From Nemertoderma westbladi (taxonomy: Eukaryota; Xenacoelomorpha; Nemertodermatida; Nemertodermatidae), in NCBI GenBank assembly GCA_032718475.1, contig JAUCBJ010007786.1:1-57311 (forward strand): a stretch of 57,311 nt of DNA, given 5' to 3'. Shown piece after piece: positions 29,961 to 40,844 of this stretch. The notes beneath the pieces are model-generated. The model saw only the letters and a program-made list of their open reading frames with translations, was not told the DNA's origin and made no database searches. The translations under genes were made by a program, and so were the position numbers. How positions within the stretch are numbered: the first letter of the stretch is position 1; the number at the start of each line of letters is the position of its first letter.

Positions 29961-30179
29961 CTTCAACAATATTTCCATTTTTTATGTGCAACAATTTTGC
30001 CAAGGTGCCTCCGTCAGCACTTTGTAACGGTGTGAACGACTGCTGGGATGGTAGCGACGAAATGAGATGCGAAATGGATGAAGAAAAGGGAAAGAACATG
30101 AAGTTATGTGGCAACGGTGAACGGATGCATTTGTGTAACGGGGTGGCTAACTGTAACGATAACGAGGACGAAAAGTACT
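29961..30179 (+). CDS. Astacin-like protease exon G: two LDLa domains
   Basis: Acceptor atcttttag; donor GTGAGT at 30180; phase 1 to 1. The first LDLa has LCNGVNDCWDGSDEMRC, the second LCNGVANCNDNEDEKYC. The last cysteine codon is split across the intron. Confidence 0.87.
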
Positions 30180-30899
30180 GTGAGTAAATACAGTAACAAA
30201 TTCATAAAATTATAATAAATAATAAAACTAAATCAGCCATTACCATTAGAATGTGTTTATCTCGTATCTGTAGGCCTATGTAATGATGCCGATAGGGCCT
30301 ACTCAGTACAAACTCCATTCAGATTTTCCTTTCATCGAGCCTTTCACGCCAATTACAATATTAACATAATAGAATATGAATTTTTTTCGAAATTTTCTGC
30401 TCTTTTGTTTTTCCAAATCGTTTATTGTTTTGGTTCCTTCTGGCTACCACTGTAACCCGCTCCTTTACTTTTAAATTTTTTTGTGATTTGTTGTGATTCT
30501 GTAATCAACATTCAGGAGGGTCCCTTGTATCCGCCGAGTGCCGTAGTTTACTAGCTACTACTTTTTAATGTTAGTGTGTGAAGTGATTCTAGGATATTTC
30601 GAATTATTTTTTTTGTTAAATAATGTTCTAGAGCATATTATTTTTTGTTCTAGAACATTTTTAAAAAATTATATATATTTTTTTTTTAATTTTTTTGTAT
30701 AATTAACATATATATCTAGTAATTTTATGGGTTATGGCGCGTTAGGACCTGGTGCTTTAGGTCCGGGTAGCATTAGGTCCACGCAGGAGGTAAAGGAGCT
30801 GGTTACAGAGGCGAGTTGCAAGGAACCAAAACAATAAACGAGAGTTAGGAATATTGTAGAATAGATAAATAGAGAATCAACAGTCAGATATATGCTATA
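30180..30899. other. AT-rich intron with an inverted pair of a dispersed motif
   Basis: At 30418-30475 (minus) and 30785-30840 (plus) lie two copies of a motif resembling aaaggagcaggttacagag...aaccaaaacaataaac, which is tandemly repeated at 44476-44765. A TGTTCTAGAACA palindrome lies at 30646-30657. No gene seen. Confidence 0.6.
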
Positions 30900-31507
30900 G
30901 GACCTAATGATACATGACTTAATGCACCAGGACCTAAAGCTACATGACCTAACGCTACAGGACCTAAAACGCCAGGACATAAAGCTAAATGACCTAACGC
31001 TACAGGACCTAAAGCTACGGGGCCTAATTAATGCGTCAGGACCTAAAGCTACGGGACCTAAAGCTACGGACCTAATTAATGCGTCAGGACCTAAAGCTAC
31101 GGGACCTAAAGCTACGGACCTAAAGCTACGGGACCTAAAGCTACGGACCTAAAGCTACGGGACCTTAAGCTACGGACCTAATGCTACAGGACCTAAAGCT
31201 ACGGGACCTTAAGCTACGGACCTAAAGCTACGGACCTAATTAATGCGTCAGGACCTAAAGCTACGGACCTTAAGCTACGGACCTAATGCTACAGGACCTA
31301 AAGCTACGGGACCTAATGCTACAGGACCTAAAGCTACGGGACCTAAAGCTACGGACCTAAAGCTACGGGACCTAAAGCTACGGACCTAATGCTACAGGAC
31401 CTAAAGCTACGGGACCTTAAGCTACGGACCTAAAGCTACGGACCTAATTAATGCGTCAGGACCTAAAGCTACGGACCTTAAGCTACGGACCTAATGCTAC
31501 AGGACCT
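30900..31507 (+). repeat. Short-unit satellite (aggacctaaagctacgg)
   Basis: Roughly 35 copies of a 15-17 bp unit (ggacctaaagctacgg / ggacctaatgctaca), with an occasional taattaatgcgtca variant, forming higher-order blocks. The right edge coincides with the 3' end of the antisense CR1-like LINE. Three inverted units occur at 30739-30782. Confidence 0.92.
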
Positions 31508-31732
31508 GTTAGTCGTACAGTTTGGATATAGAAGTCACCGCGAGTACTGTAGCAGAGCGAGTAGGGTAGTTATGTATTGTAGACGTTTTCCTAAAAATAA
31601 GTTTTATAAAGTAGTTGGCATGGTAAGTTATTAATGGTGGAACTTACGTCGTACATAAGTAGGCCCTAGTCCTACTTGTTGCTTGTAAAGTAAGTCTAGT
31701 GGAAAAATAGAGAGAGATTTATAAAAATAGGG

Positions 31733-31799
31733 TTAGCCATGGAATACTAAATATAGATATATATTGATGTATATATGTATATTTAGTATTCCATGGGTT
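31733..31799. mobile_element. Tiny palindromic insertion with an 8-bp direct repeat
   Basis: CCATGGAATACTAAATATA (31737-31755) and its exact inverse (31778-31796) surround a short AT loop. GGGTTAGC stands at both outer edges (about 31730-31737 and 31795-31802), like an 8-bp target duplication of hAT-type elements. It splits the CR1-like RT frame, which supports insertion. Confidence 0.6.
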
Positions 31800-32495
31800 A
31801 GCTGAGGATTGGTAGTGGTTGAAAGTAATGCATCTGTGTAAATTATTAATTTTAATTGGTTTAAGATAATTAAAATAGGTACTACCCCATAGAAGAATGG
31901 GGTAGTTCTTTTGTACGGTATAACCGTACAAAAGGTGTTAAGGGTGTATTAGAGAGTAATAGAGTTGTCTGAAGATATGTAGGGGAAATATATGACGCAG
32001 TTTGTAGAAAATGCCAGTTGATTTATACATTTTTATTAAATATAGTCAATGTGATGTTTCCAATTTAATTTATTATCAACATAAACTCCTAACAATGTTG
32101 TGCTATTAGTAATGCTTGTTATATTATTATTTATTTTGAGAGAAGGTAAATCTGCGGCTGCGGGCTGTTGCAATAGGTTGGAAAACAGGGAAGCCTCAGT
32201 TTTTTTGAGATTTAAAGAAAGACAATTGTCTATTAGCCAGTCAACGATTTTTGTTAGTTCTAGATTAATAATATTGACAAGATTATTTAGATTAGAGTCA
32301 GACTGATACAGTGTGGTGTCGTCTGCAAATAGCGTAGCTAGTACGGAAGTAGCGTTAGGGGGAGGTCATTAATATATATTAAAAATAGAATAGGGGAAAT
32401 AATTCCTCCCTGGGGCAAGCCACATACTAGCGGTATTAAAGAGGAGCAGTATATGTCTATGGATACATACTGTTGTCGAGATGATAGAAACCTAG

Positions 32496-32656
32496 TAAAG
32501 TAAATTTTCTTCGGCCGCTAAGCTAGGCCAGGGATGCGCGCTGGCTGGTCCCTTTAAAGCATTCGTGCCGTAACGAAAACTGCCCTGGCCCAAGTGAGGA
32601 TCGAATCCACTACCTACAGGAGATGTGAATTAAACGCAACCACTACACCAAGGTGG
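32496..32656 (-). mobile_element. tRNA-derived SINE nested in CR1-like LINE
   Basis: Minus-strand head TGGTGTAGTGGTTG with B-box-like GGATTCGATCC and the same body (ggcacgaatgctttaaaggga) as the SINE at 26231. It is flanked by a 7-bp direct repeat AACCTAG (32489-32495 and 32657-32663), a good target duplication, and interrupts the LINE's RT region. Confidence 0.82.
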
Positions 32657-34753
32657 AACCTAGGGATTAGTTGAAGTGGGAGACCACGCACACCTGAGTT
32701 TATCTAAACCTATTTTGTGGTTGATAGTATCAAATGCTTTTTTTAAATCTATTTAGATAGTATATGTATTAAGCTTATTTAAATTGTCAAGGGCCTGGTG
32801 TATTTTTTCAATTACGGAAAGTAGAGCGTGTGAGGTAGAAATTCTGGACCGAAAACCGTATTGAGAATTAGAGAGAATTTTATATTTAGATAAATATGAG
32901 AATGAGAGCAGTTGTGAGTTAATTATATGTTCAAATATTTTACTTAGAACTGGAAGAAGTGAGATTGGTCTGAAGTTGTCAGATTCAGAAGGGTCATCAG
33001 ATTTGTAAGAGGGAATGACTTTAGCTATTTGGAGCGAACTCGTGAAGAAACCTAGTTTAATAGAGAGATTGATTAAACTGCTAAGATATATAGATAATGG
33101 CTTAGCCGCTAGGAGTAATAGCTTAGTTGGAAATGAGTCATTAGTTGCGGTTTTAGGGTTTAACTGTAGCAGTAGGTATTCCACTTCCACGGGGGTAGTT
33201 TCAGCAAGAGAGGAAGAGTTCGGACGTCGGTTGGAGTTAGGAATGAAACGGAGTTGGGAACGATTATATGATGGGATTTCTCTATTTGGTTTAGGGCCTA
33301 CGGTAGATAAATGGTTATATAAAATGTTGGCTATTTTGGTGGGGTCTCTAGTGGTTTCAATTGTATTTCCGTTACGAGTAAGTAGTCATTTGTTTTGGAA
33401 TGGTAAGTTTTTTTGATATATTTAGGGCGGAATTTATTATTAGCCATGTCTTTCGAATATTTTTAGAATTTATTTCAAATTGATTACAATAGTATTGTTT
33501 TTCGGCAGCTCTCAAAATATTGAAGTTAATTTATTTCTGTAGCGTTTGTAGTTATTAAAATTAGTTTCTGTCGGATGTTTTAAGTATTCCCGGTATAGCC
33601 TATTTTTATTTAGAGTACTAGATAGTAAAGCATCTGACATCCAGGGTTTATTTGGGTGTTTTCGCGGGGGTACATTAATTTTTGGAACGTGTTTTTTGCA
33701 AATATTTTGAAAGTCGTTACGAAAAGCGTCAAACTTATTTGTATCCGGGATGTGGGGAGAATTGTATGTCCAAGAAGTGGGCGATTTGATATCCTGTAAA
33801 AAAATTTGTGGATTAAAGTTGGAATAATCAAAGACTGTAATGTTTTTGATTTTGTTAAAATAGCAAGAGTAGTTTTGGAGAAAAGTAAAGGTTGGCTGGT
33901 GGTCGGAGGTCCCTATTTTGACACGAAAAGTTCCAGATTTAGTTACTGAAGTCGTAATATTTGTTATTATGTGGTCAATACATGAATTGGTCCATGGGGT
34001 CACACGTGTAGGTTCGTTGACTAACTGAATGAAACCGTAAGAATTTAGTAAGTTTATGTATTCCATAGGATTATCTTTAGAGTTAGAGAGTAGATTAATA
34101 TTATAATCATGTAGTGTCTCCAGTAATAATGACGTCAGACTGTCAGAGCGAGTATTAGCTAGTTTAGATAGGGATGAATCTAGTAGAGAGAGGAAGTGGT
34201 CCCATTGTATTGCTTGAGTACGGTATAGAGTTCCTACAAATAGAGGTATTATGACGTCATGGAGAACTTCTGATAAAAAAAATATAAAAAAAATTAATCA
34301 ATGACTGCAGTTACTGTAGTTGTTGTAGCACTTACAAGCTGCAGGCTTACTTACTGCTACCTACCCCGTACTTCTACAATGCCCCACTACTTATTGATAT
34401 TATCACTCTAATGCATTTTATTATTGACATTAGAACCACCTAATTCAAGCGCTTTCTTATTGGTCGAATATTCAAATATTTTAATCGTCCAATCAGAGAC
34501 TCGACTGCTTGAAATTAGGACGTTCTAACACCTCCTAATTAGTACTGTCATTGTGTGACTGTAGGCCTAGTAATTCTGTAGTTGTACCGGTAGTGCAGTA
34601 GTCTAGTCAGGTAGCGGTTCCTTGTACAGTTGTACTTCTACCAGTCTACTGTACAGTCTGACAGTTGTAGTACAGTACTGCAGTAGGCCTATTTAACATA
34701 GGACTGTCAGACTGTAGGAAGTCCCTGAGTGTATTATTCTAATATTTTATTAG

Positions 34754-34902
34754 GTTGTAACGTGGTCAATAGCCTCAAACCTGATGTTTTCGAGTGCCCA
34801 AATTCGTTGTGTATTCTATCTTCTTGGGTTTGCAACGGAATTGCTGATTGCCGACCTGTTGATGGTGTTGGTGGTGGTGAAGATGAACTCAACTGTCCAT
34901 AA
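34754..34902 (+). CDS. Astacin-like protease exon H: terminal LDLa domain and stop
   Basis: Acceptor attttattag completes the split Cys codon of exon G. It encodes [20 protein letters not shown], an expanded glycine/valine loop, then GEDELNCP and TAA at 34900-34902. The 4.6 kb intron before it holds the satellite, the CR1-like LINE and a SINE. Confidence 0.85.
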
Positions 34903-35721
34903 AATAATTATATAACATTAACATAGACGTGGTGCTGGTTATTGCTGTTTTGTAGCCTAGCTATGTCATGTCTGTCTCCTGTCTGTAGCTTAGGCCTATG
35001 TTATATTACTGCAGTACTGTATTACAGTCTGACAGTATACTGGTATATGTTCCCGGTCAGACTGGTCAGGTAAAATGTGCTAGGCGTACCGGTACATTCT
35101 GACATTCTTAGTGTTAAAAGTTGGTAATATCAGAATATCACATTTCAGCATTTCAGCATTTGAGGCGCAGTGGTAAGAATTTTTTGGTCGATTCCCCTAT
35201 GCCAGTCCCATGCCCGTGGCGAACCACTTACAGTTCACTGACTTATACTTTTTTTTCAAGATTTGATGATTCCCCTATCAGCCTATCTGTATATGTTCCC
35301 GGTCAGCTGGTCAGGTAGGCTAAAATGTGCTAGGCGTACCGGTACATTCTTAGTGTTAAAAGTTGGTAATATCACATTTCAGCATTTGAGGCGCAGTGGT
35401 AAGAATTTTTTTGGTCGATTCCCCTATCAGCCTATGCCAGTCCCATGCAGCCATGCCCGTCCTGGCTCCTGGCACCTGGGTACATAAGGCTGTAAGGTTA
35501 GAAATAACATGAATGTAAATTGTAAACTAAACAATATGCTAAAAGTAAAGTATAAAGTACCTAGAATGCTAGAATGTACCATTATATTCTAAGTACAGTA
35601 CAGTCAGTACACTGAAGATACATACAGAGCTGCTAAGGTAACTTTCCATAACTTAACAGCTGTCTGGCTGTCTCTCATCTGTCATGCTTCATGTACCTTT
35701 AAGTTCGATTCTCAATGTCAC

Positions 35722-36000
35722 GTCCAAAATTGGACTTAAAGTCCAATATTGGACTTTTGTAAAAATTCAAAGCCTTATAAAAAAAGTTCCCCCTGGTGAA
35801 TTTCAGGTCCCCCTGTTCAAAACTCTTATTTTTTGATATATTTTCGATTAAAGAAAAAAAATCCCGCCCGATCCAATTACCCAAGGCCCTGGAACAATTG
35901 GCTGATTTGAAGTCCAATATTGGACTCACAGAAGTCCAATTTTGGACTTGAACTGGAGTCGAAGTCCAATTTTGGACTCAAGTCCAATTTTTGACTTCTC
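35722..36000. repeat. Cluster of AGTCCAA-TTGGACT palindromes
   Basis: Palindromic copies at 35722-35735, 35739-35756, 35911-35926, 35932-35949, 35961-35979 and a degenerate one at 35980-35997. Confidence 0.75.
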
Positions 36001-36358
36001 ACCGACTGCCTATCAGCCTATGCCAGTCCCATGCCCGTGGCGAACCACTTATAATTTTTTTTCAAAATTTGATGATTCCCCTATCTGCCTATGGCCTATG
36101 CCCATGGCGATTGGCGAACCACTTACTGACTTATACTTTTTTCAAAAGTTTGTTGATTCAGCTACGTCCATAGCAAACCACTCATTTTCAAAGTTCGTTG
36201 CAGCGTTGATTCCTCTTTGCCCTTATTACTGTATTCAGGCAGTCAGGTATTAAGAAATCTAATCATGTGAAAGTTTATTTATTAACGTTTTATTTATTTA
36301 TTAATACAGTAATAGTAGTCAGGCCAGGCTGCAAACCACCACTGACAGTAGGGTTCCC

Positions 36359-36432
36359 TATCCCGATCGGGATATATAAGTATATCCCGAACGGGATATG
36401 CCCTTATAAGGTAATATATCCCGATCGGGATA
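36359..36432. repeat. Three TATCCCGATCGGGATA palindromes
   Basis: Copies at 36359-36374, 36383-36398 (centre changed to GAAC) and 36417-36432, 250 bp upstream of the N-WASP-like start. Confidence 0.8.
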
Positions 36433-36686
36433 TGTCAATGTACATAACTGTCATTTACTACTGTATATTCTACTCTACTATATATGTAAAACTAGCCTAC
36501 AGTATATTTGGAAAACTAGAATGTCAATAAATATTATTAGAATGTGAAGTGAACAGCCCTACAGTTTGTTAATTACCGTACAGCTATGAGCTATATACTA
36601 TATAGGCTAGGTAAGTGTGCAGATATGAAAACAATATTTTTACTGACTCCGACTGTCTGACATAGGCCTATAGGTTGGCTGGGCTG

Positions 36687-38264
36687 ATGCAATCGAGTAA
36701 TCTAATGAGGGTATCAGGGAATATCGGATCCAAAAAGTCCCTCTACCGAAACCAACCGGCGATACTGCTCAGCTGTGCAGAGAACCAACAGCTGTTAGAC
36801 CTGCTAGGTCCACTCGCAATCACCTTGGCGACTGCTGTGGTGCAGCTGTTTAAGGGATGTCGTCGCCAACTGATCTGGACGAAAGTCGGTTGTGGCGTTC
36901 TGTGTTTCGTCAGAGATGCTAAACGGAAGTCCTACTTCATCCGTCTTTACGATATCGTCCGAGGTTGTCTTCTCTTCGAACAGGAGTTGTATGTTCGATT
37001 CAAGTATTTTACTCCGCTTCAACAATTCCACACATTCGAGGCAACTTCCAACCAGATCGGGTTGAACTTTGCTAACATAGACGAGGCTCACAAGTTCCGT
37101 GACGCCGTCGTCAACAAAATCCTCGACTTTGAAGCCTACGCCGCTGCCAAACAGTCGGCTGCTGTTATAAGAAGTGCTGGAGATTCTAATAATGCAGCAA
37201 TCAAACAGCACGGCTCTTTGCGAGCCACTAAGTTGGACAGCGAGAGCGTCCTGGAGACGTTTATAAACCGCGGTTTCAGCAGGAAAAAACGAAAAAGGAC
37301 GAAGTTGTCAAAACATGAGATTGGCGCTCCAACTAACTTCGAACACAAAGTTCATATCGGTTGGGATTCCAATAAGATGGTTCGCTCGGGTGGTGACTGG
37401 GACAGTCTGGATAGCAGCGTGAAGAGTTTACTAACTGGGGCGGGACTGAATGAGGATGATCTAAAGGACAGAGGGACGTGGAAGCTAGTGGATGACTTCA
37501 TCAAGGCGAGCGGTGGGGTCGAGTCTGTAAAGCGCGACCACGAGTGGAGGCAGTCGCGTTTGGCGCTAAAGCGCATAGCGCCCCTTCCCCCAGCACCCTT
37601 CAAGGCCCCCCCACCCCCAGCACCCCTCACGGCACCCCCAGCACCCCTCACGGCACCCCCACCCCCCGGACCTGCCCGACCCATCCCGTCACCCCACCCG
37701 GGTGATGCCCAACCAGTCCCCGCTACCAGACGTCGGGCACCTCTGCCCCCCAGCGTCGCTGCCCCGGAGCCCCCCAGCTCCCGACGTCTCCCAAATGCGC
37801 CTACCTCCGCCCCACCGCCGCCCCCTCGCCCCGGGGTGTTGCCTACAGTGAACGAGCACCCAGTCCCGGCGCCACGCAGCCCGGTGGCACAACCTGCTCC
37901 CACCAGCATCCCACCGCCTCCTCTCTCCCTGCCCCCCAATGCCCCACACACAAACGCCCCACCCCCCAACACCTCTCGCAACGCCCTACTCGCCCAGATC
38001 CAGACCGGAATAGAACTCCGTAAACCTGACCAGCAGCGCCGTGGCAGTTACGTTTCCGAACATTCCACACTGATGACAGAGATCCGAGACGGAATCAGTC
38101 TGAAGTCGGTGGACGGAATATCGAACCAGTCGGAGTCAGAGACGGAGCCGGATGGGTTGGTGGGAGCATTAGCAAGGGTCCTGGCGTTGCGAAACAGAGC
38201 AGTTCATTCCAGTAGCGATGACGAGAGCAGTGGGGATGAATGGGAGGACGATGAGGATTGGTAG
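36687..38264 (+). CDS. WASL: N-WASP-like actin nucleation-promoting factor, single exon (525 aa)
   Basis: Domains in order: WH1/EVH1 (about 20-150; AVVQLF, GVLCFV, SYFIRLYDI, FEQELY, NFANIDEAHKF), basic stretch (KKRKRTK, about 200), CRIB/GBD IGAPTNFEHKVHIGWD (about 211-226), autoinhibitory helix region (LLTGAGLNEDDL, WKLVDDFI; 248-275), proline-rich region (about 297-430), two WH2 motifs (NALLAQIQTGIELRK and STLMTEIRDGISLKSV) and an acidic end DEWEDDEDW. This is the full N-WASP layout: Cdc42 binding releases the WH2-acidic tail, which activates the Arp2/3 complex. The start is ATG 36687, or 36705; an in-frame TAG at 36663 limits upstream extension. Vertebrate orthologues have many introns, whereas the neighbouring gene here is split, so an intronless intact copy may be a retrogene or a lineage with lost introns. 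No poly-A tract or target duplication was seen. Confidence 0.92.
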   Translation: MQSSNLMRVSGNIGSKKSLYRNQPAILLSCAENQQLLDLLGPLAITLATAVVQLFKGCRRQLIWTKVGCGVLCFVRDAKRKSYFIRLYDIVRGCLLFEQELYVRFKYFTPLQQFHTFEATSNQIGLNFANIDEAHKFRDAVVNKILDFEAYAAAKQSAAVIRSAGDSNNAAIKQHGSLRATKLDSESVLETFINRGFSRKKRKRTKLSKHEIGAPTNFEHKVHIGWDSNKMVRSGGDWDSLDSSVKSLLTGAGLNEDDLKDRGTWKLVDDFIKASGGVESVKRDHEWRQSRLALKRIAPLPPAPFKAPPPPAPLTAPPAPLTAPPPPGPARPIPSPHPGDAQPVPATRRRAPLPPSVAAPEPPSSRRLPNAPTSAPPPPPRPGVLPTVNEHPVPAPRSPVAQPAPTSIPPPPLSLPPNAPHTNAPPPNTSRNALLAQIQTGIELRKPDQQRRGSYVSEHSTLMTEIRDGISLKSVDGISNQSESETEPDGLVGALARVLALRNRAVHSSSDDESSGDEWEDDEDW

Positions 38265-38401
38265 GGAGGGAGGAGGATTGGTAGGGAGGGGAGGACGGGT
38301 TGGTGGGGGGGGGGGGGGGGCATGGCGTCTATCATCAGATCACGGCTGGTATGGGGAGGCTGGTAGTGGGGGGTAGTAGTGATGATTTGTAGTTGGTGTG
38401 G

Positions 38402-38407
38402 AATAAA
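38402..38407 (+). terminator. Possible polyadenylation signal of the N-WASP-like gene
   Basis: AATAAA 138 bp after the stop codon, downstream of a GGGA-rich stretch with a G run near 38307-38320. Confidence 0.45.
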
Positions 38408-38535
38408 GGGAGGTGCTCATTTCGGAGGAAACGTTACACTAATCTTATGTTCTTCTGGGGTTTTTTCTTTATATTGCTTGCGGTTTTATTATTCCTGGTG
38501 TTAATTAATTAGTTATATAATTGACAGTCGATATA

Positions 38536-39926
38536 CGGGGTGTCCCACAAAATTTGACGCGGTTTCGTTTTCAAATAACTCCGCTGCTCCTTAATATAAT
38601 TCGGGATTATTGGTATCATTAGAAAGCTAGAGTGCTAACGTAAAGAAATAAACTTGTTAGAAACAATTATGTTGCTATGGTAACCCCATGACGCAGTTCA
38701 TATATAAACAATGGTTTTCGAAAGGTTCATTAATAATTAATTTTAAGCATTATTTAATAAATTGTAGTTTGTTAAGGAATTACAGTAACTTAAGATTGCC
38801 ATTGATTTGGCTGTAAACCTCGATGTGTCCCCCGCCGACATTATGAGCCTTAGCCCGACTGCGGATTAGCCCAGTGTAGCAGTTCTGGAGGAGAGCAGTA
38901 GGTATAGATTGAAATGCAACACTAATTGCATGCAATTCGCAGTTCGATGAGGTAGGCAAGAGGCTGGATGTACACAATGTTCTTTAGATGACCTCACAAG
39001 TAAAAGTCACCGGGGGTTGGGACTTTCGGACGTTGACCTTAGGAGAGTCTCTAAAATGCTTCAATATTTTATGGGGTTTTATTTTTACGCCAAATGCGGC
39101 AGTTCCATCGATTAACGTGGCCATTCAGGTGGAATATGGCTTCGTCACTGAAGCTCTGAGTCATTGTTCTACAAAGTCTTAAGATATTTCTCCAGCGGCT
39201 ACAACTCTTGTGGGGCAATCTGAAGGTTTTAGACCGTGGATCATTTGAATTTTATATGGCTTTAATTTCCGTTTACTTCTGACCGTTTTCCAATTCTTTG
39301 GGTGCTACTTCGACTCAATTTTATTTAGGTGCAGCGGAGTTATTTGAATACGAAAACGGGTCAAATTTTATGAGATTTATTTGTTATTTGGTGTAACTTG
39401 TGTGTATAGTCTAGCTAAATCAAATCAAATACAGTATGACTAGTTCACAAATTAAAATTATTTTCCTAATGATACCAACATCACAAAACAATCTAGAAAT
39501 TTTCCAAAACATTCTTCAATGGCAATAATTGCAAATGTCTCATTCGTACCATATAAATTTTAATAAACGTGATAATGAAAGTGTCTGGAGCCACTAAAAG
39601 CAGGAGGTTTCCATTGCAACGAAATCATTCAACACCCATGGCAATCTTAAGTTAGTGTAATTCCTTAACAATCTAAAAAATTTTAAATGCTTTAAAATGC
39701 TTAAAATTTTTACGCTTAAAATTAATTATTAATTCACCTTTCGAAAACCATTGTTTATATATGAACTGCGTCATGGGGTTACCATAGCAACATAATTGTT
39801 TCTAACAAGTTTATTTCTTTAAGTTAGCACTCTAGCTTTCTAATGATACCAATAATCCCGAATTATATTAAGGAGCAGCGGAATTATTTGAAAACAAAAC
39901 CAAGTCAAATTTTGTGGGACACCCCA
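38536..39926 (-). mobile_element. Mariner/IS630-like DNA transposon with dead transposase
   Basis: About 280-bp inverted repeats: CGGGGTGTCCCACAAAATTT at 38536 and its near-inverse ending 39926. The flanks are TA on each side (tata target). Arms share the block around gttgctatggtaaccccatgacgcag. The minus strand between them carries transposase remnants. Confidence 0.85.
38780..39190 (-). pseudogene. IS630/mariner-type transposase remnant
   Basis: Minus strand: SFSDEAIFHLNGHVNRWNCRIW (catalytic-core aspartate region), a frameshifted DSPKVNV block, and a C-terminal piece ending GGGHIEVYSQ (38780-38977). Stops and frameshifts interrupt it and the N-terminal DNA-binding part was not found. Confidence 0.75.
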
Positions 39927-40414
39927 TATATTGCTTTATATTAATGCGGAACAATTTGCTCACTTATGTTCCAACTATTATTGGTTGGTACATCTTTACA
40001 ATTATTCGTGCAGTTCAATATTTTTTGCTATAATGTTTGTGGTTTTCCTATAACTCTCCCACTGGTAGTTCAATGTTGTACATTTCATTATTACAGAATT
40101 AACATATAAATTATTCTGGTCGATTTTTAACAATTATTCATTTACTTTAAGTTTTTCATATAAAGTTTTGTGTAAGTTGTTGGTGATATTTCGTGTTTAT
40201 TTGCATTCACTCTTTGTAAGGGCCGATTATATTTTCCTCTCAAATATTTAACAATATTAACAATTTAATTAACAATAAAATATTATATATCATCTGCCTT
40301 TCCGGAACGTCGGTAAATATTTTCCGAAATTGGTTACTTTTCATCACAAAAAGTTGGTAACAAATGTTATTAAGTATAAAGTGAATGACTAGGATACTTT
40401 TCACACGATGTTAG

Positions 40415-40844
40415 GACAATTGAAGGGCTGGGCATAAAAAGGGCCTGTGACATTTTCTTATAATCAGAGTTATACTCATACAGAGGTCCTATGGGACCTA
40501 ACTTAACTGTAGAATCAGAGTTATACTCATACAGAGGTCCTATGGGACCTAACTTAACTGTAGAATCAGAGTTATACTCATACAGAGGTCCTATGGGACC
40601 TAACTTAACTTACCAATAAGGTTCTGAGATCATATGAACAATACTGCCTGATATATGCGAAACAATTTTTGAAAAAAAAAATTTTTAAAGTAAAGATTTT
40701 GAAGTACATCCCTTTACTTGCATGCAAAATAGAGAATGCCAACATCAAACTGTAATGTGTGGTTAAAAAAACGCAAAAGTGTGATTATCGCAGAATGACA
40801 CTTTTGTCACATGGGGCCTTTTTATGCTCAGCCCTTCAATTGTC
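40415..40844. mobile_element. MITE with ~35-bp inverted repeats
   Basis: GACAATTGAAGGGCTGGGCA at 40415 is mirrored by the sequence ending CAGCCCTTCAATTGTC at 40844, and homology runs on through cataaaaagggcc. It contains a 51-bp unit (atcagagttatactcatacag...) three times at 40460-40613. No coding sequence. Confidence 0.8.
40460..40613 (+). repeat. 51-bp tandem triplicate inside the MITE
   Basis: Three almost identical copies of a unit ending ggtcctatgggacctaactt. Confidence 0.9.

Larger units (their letters stand above)
31508..34280 (-). pseudogene. CR1-like LINE, 5'-truncated and broken
   Basis: Minus-strand order: end of an APE-type endonuclease (LLNSYGFIQLVNEPTRVT, SCIDHIITN, SDHQP; 34066 downward), linker (KPWMSDALL), RT blocks DNFRPISLLPVLSKIFEHII, SQYGFRSRISTSHALL, a stop, DLKKAFDTINHK, then LPQGGIISPILFLIYINDL, and a frameshifted FADDTTLYQSD. 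The C-terminal block is interrupted by a palindromic insertion, and a SINE interrupts the RT. The 3' end abuts the satellite. The 1424-1919 fragment belongs to the same family. Located in the last astacin intron, antisense. Confidence 0.83.
15494..34902 (+). other. Astacin-like metalloprotease gene (eight exons seen, 5' end missing)
   Basis: Exons at 15494-15686, 16219-16451, 20499-20711, 25450-25702, 26445-26604, 29416-29651, 29961-30179 and 34754-34902. Every junction has AG/GT borders and matching phase (1,0,0,1,2,1,1). Five donors read GTTAGT or GTGAGT. The product is a secreted zinc endopeptidase of the astacin family: end of propeptide, mature start (PYIITG region), catalytic domain, Cys-rich linker, two ShK domains and four LDLa domains, then stop. 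Signal peptide and most of the propeptide would be encoded upstream and were not found. Introns carry many transposons, yet all exons are intact. Such proteases process matrix or secreted proteins; the substrate is unknown. Confidence 0.88.
34903..36686. other. Intergenic DNA between astacin gene and N-WASP gene
   Basis: Contains degenerate direct repeats of a block with catttgaggcgcagtggtaag and gccagtcccatgcccgtggc (about 35120-35240, 35290-35470, 36005-36200), a cluster of AGTCCAATATTGGACT-type palindromes (35722-36000) and three TATCCCGATCGGGATA-type palindromes (36359-36432). No gene seen. Confidence 0.6.

Noticed and set aside
37352-37981. Glycine-rich minus-strand ORF of 209 codons
   Set aside because: Shadow of the proline-rich region of the N-WASP-like gene.
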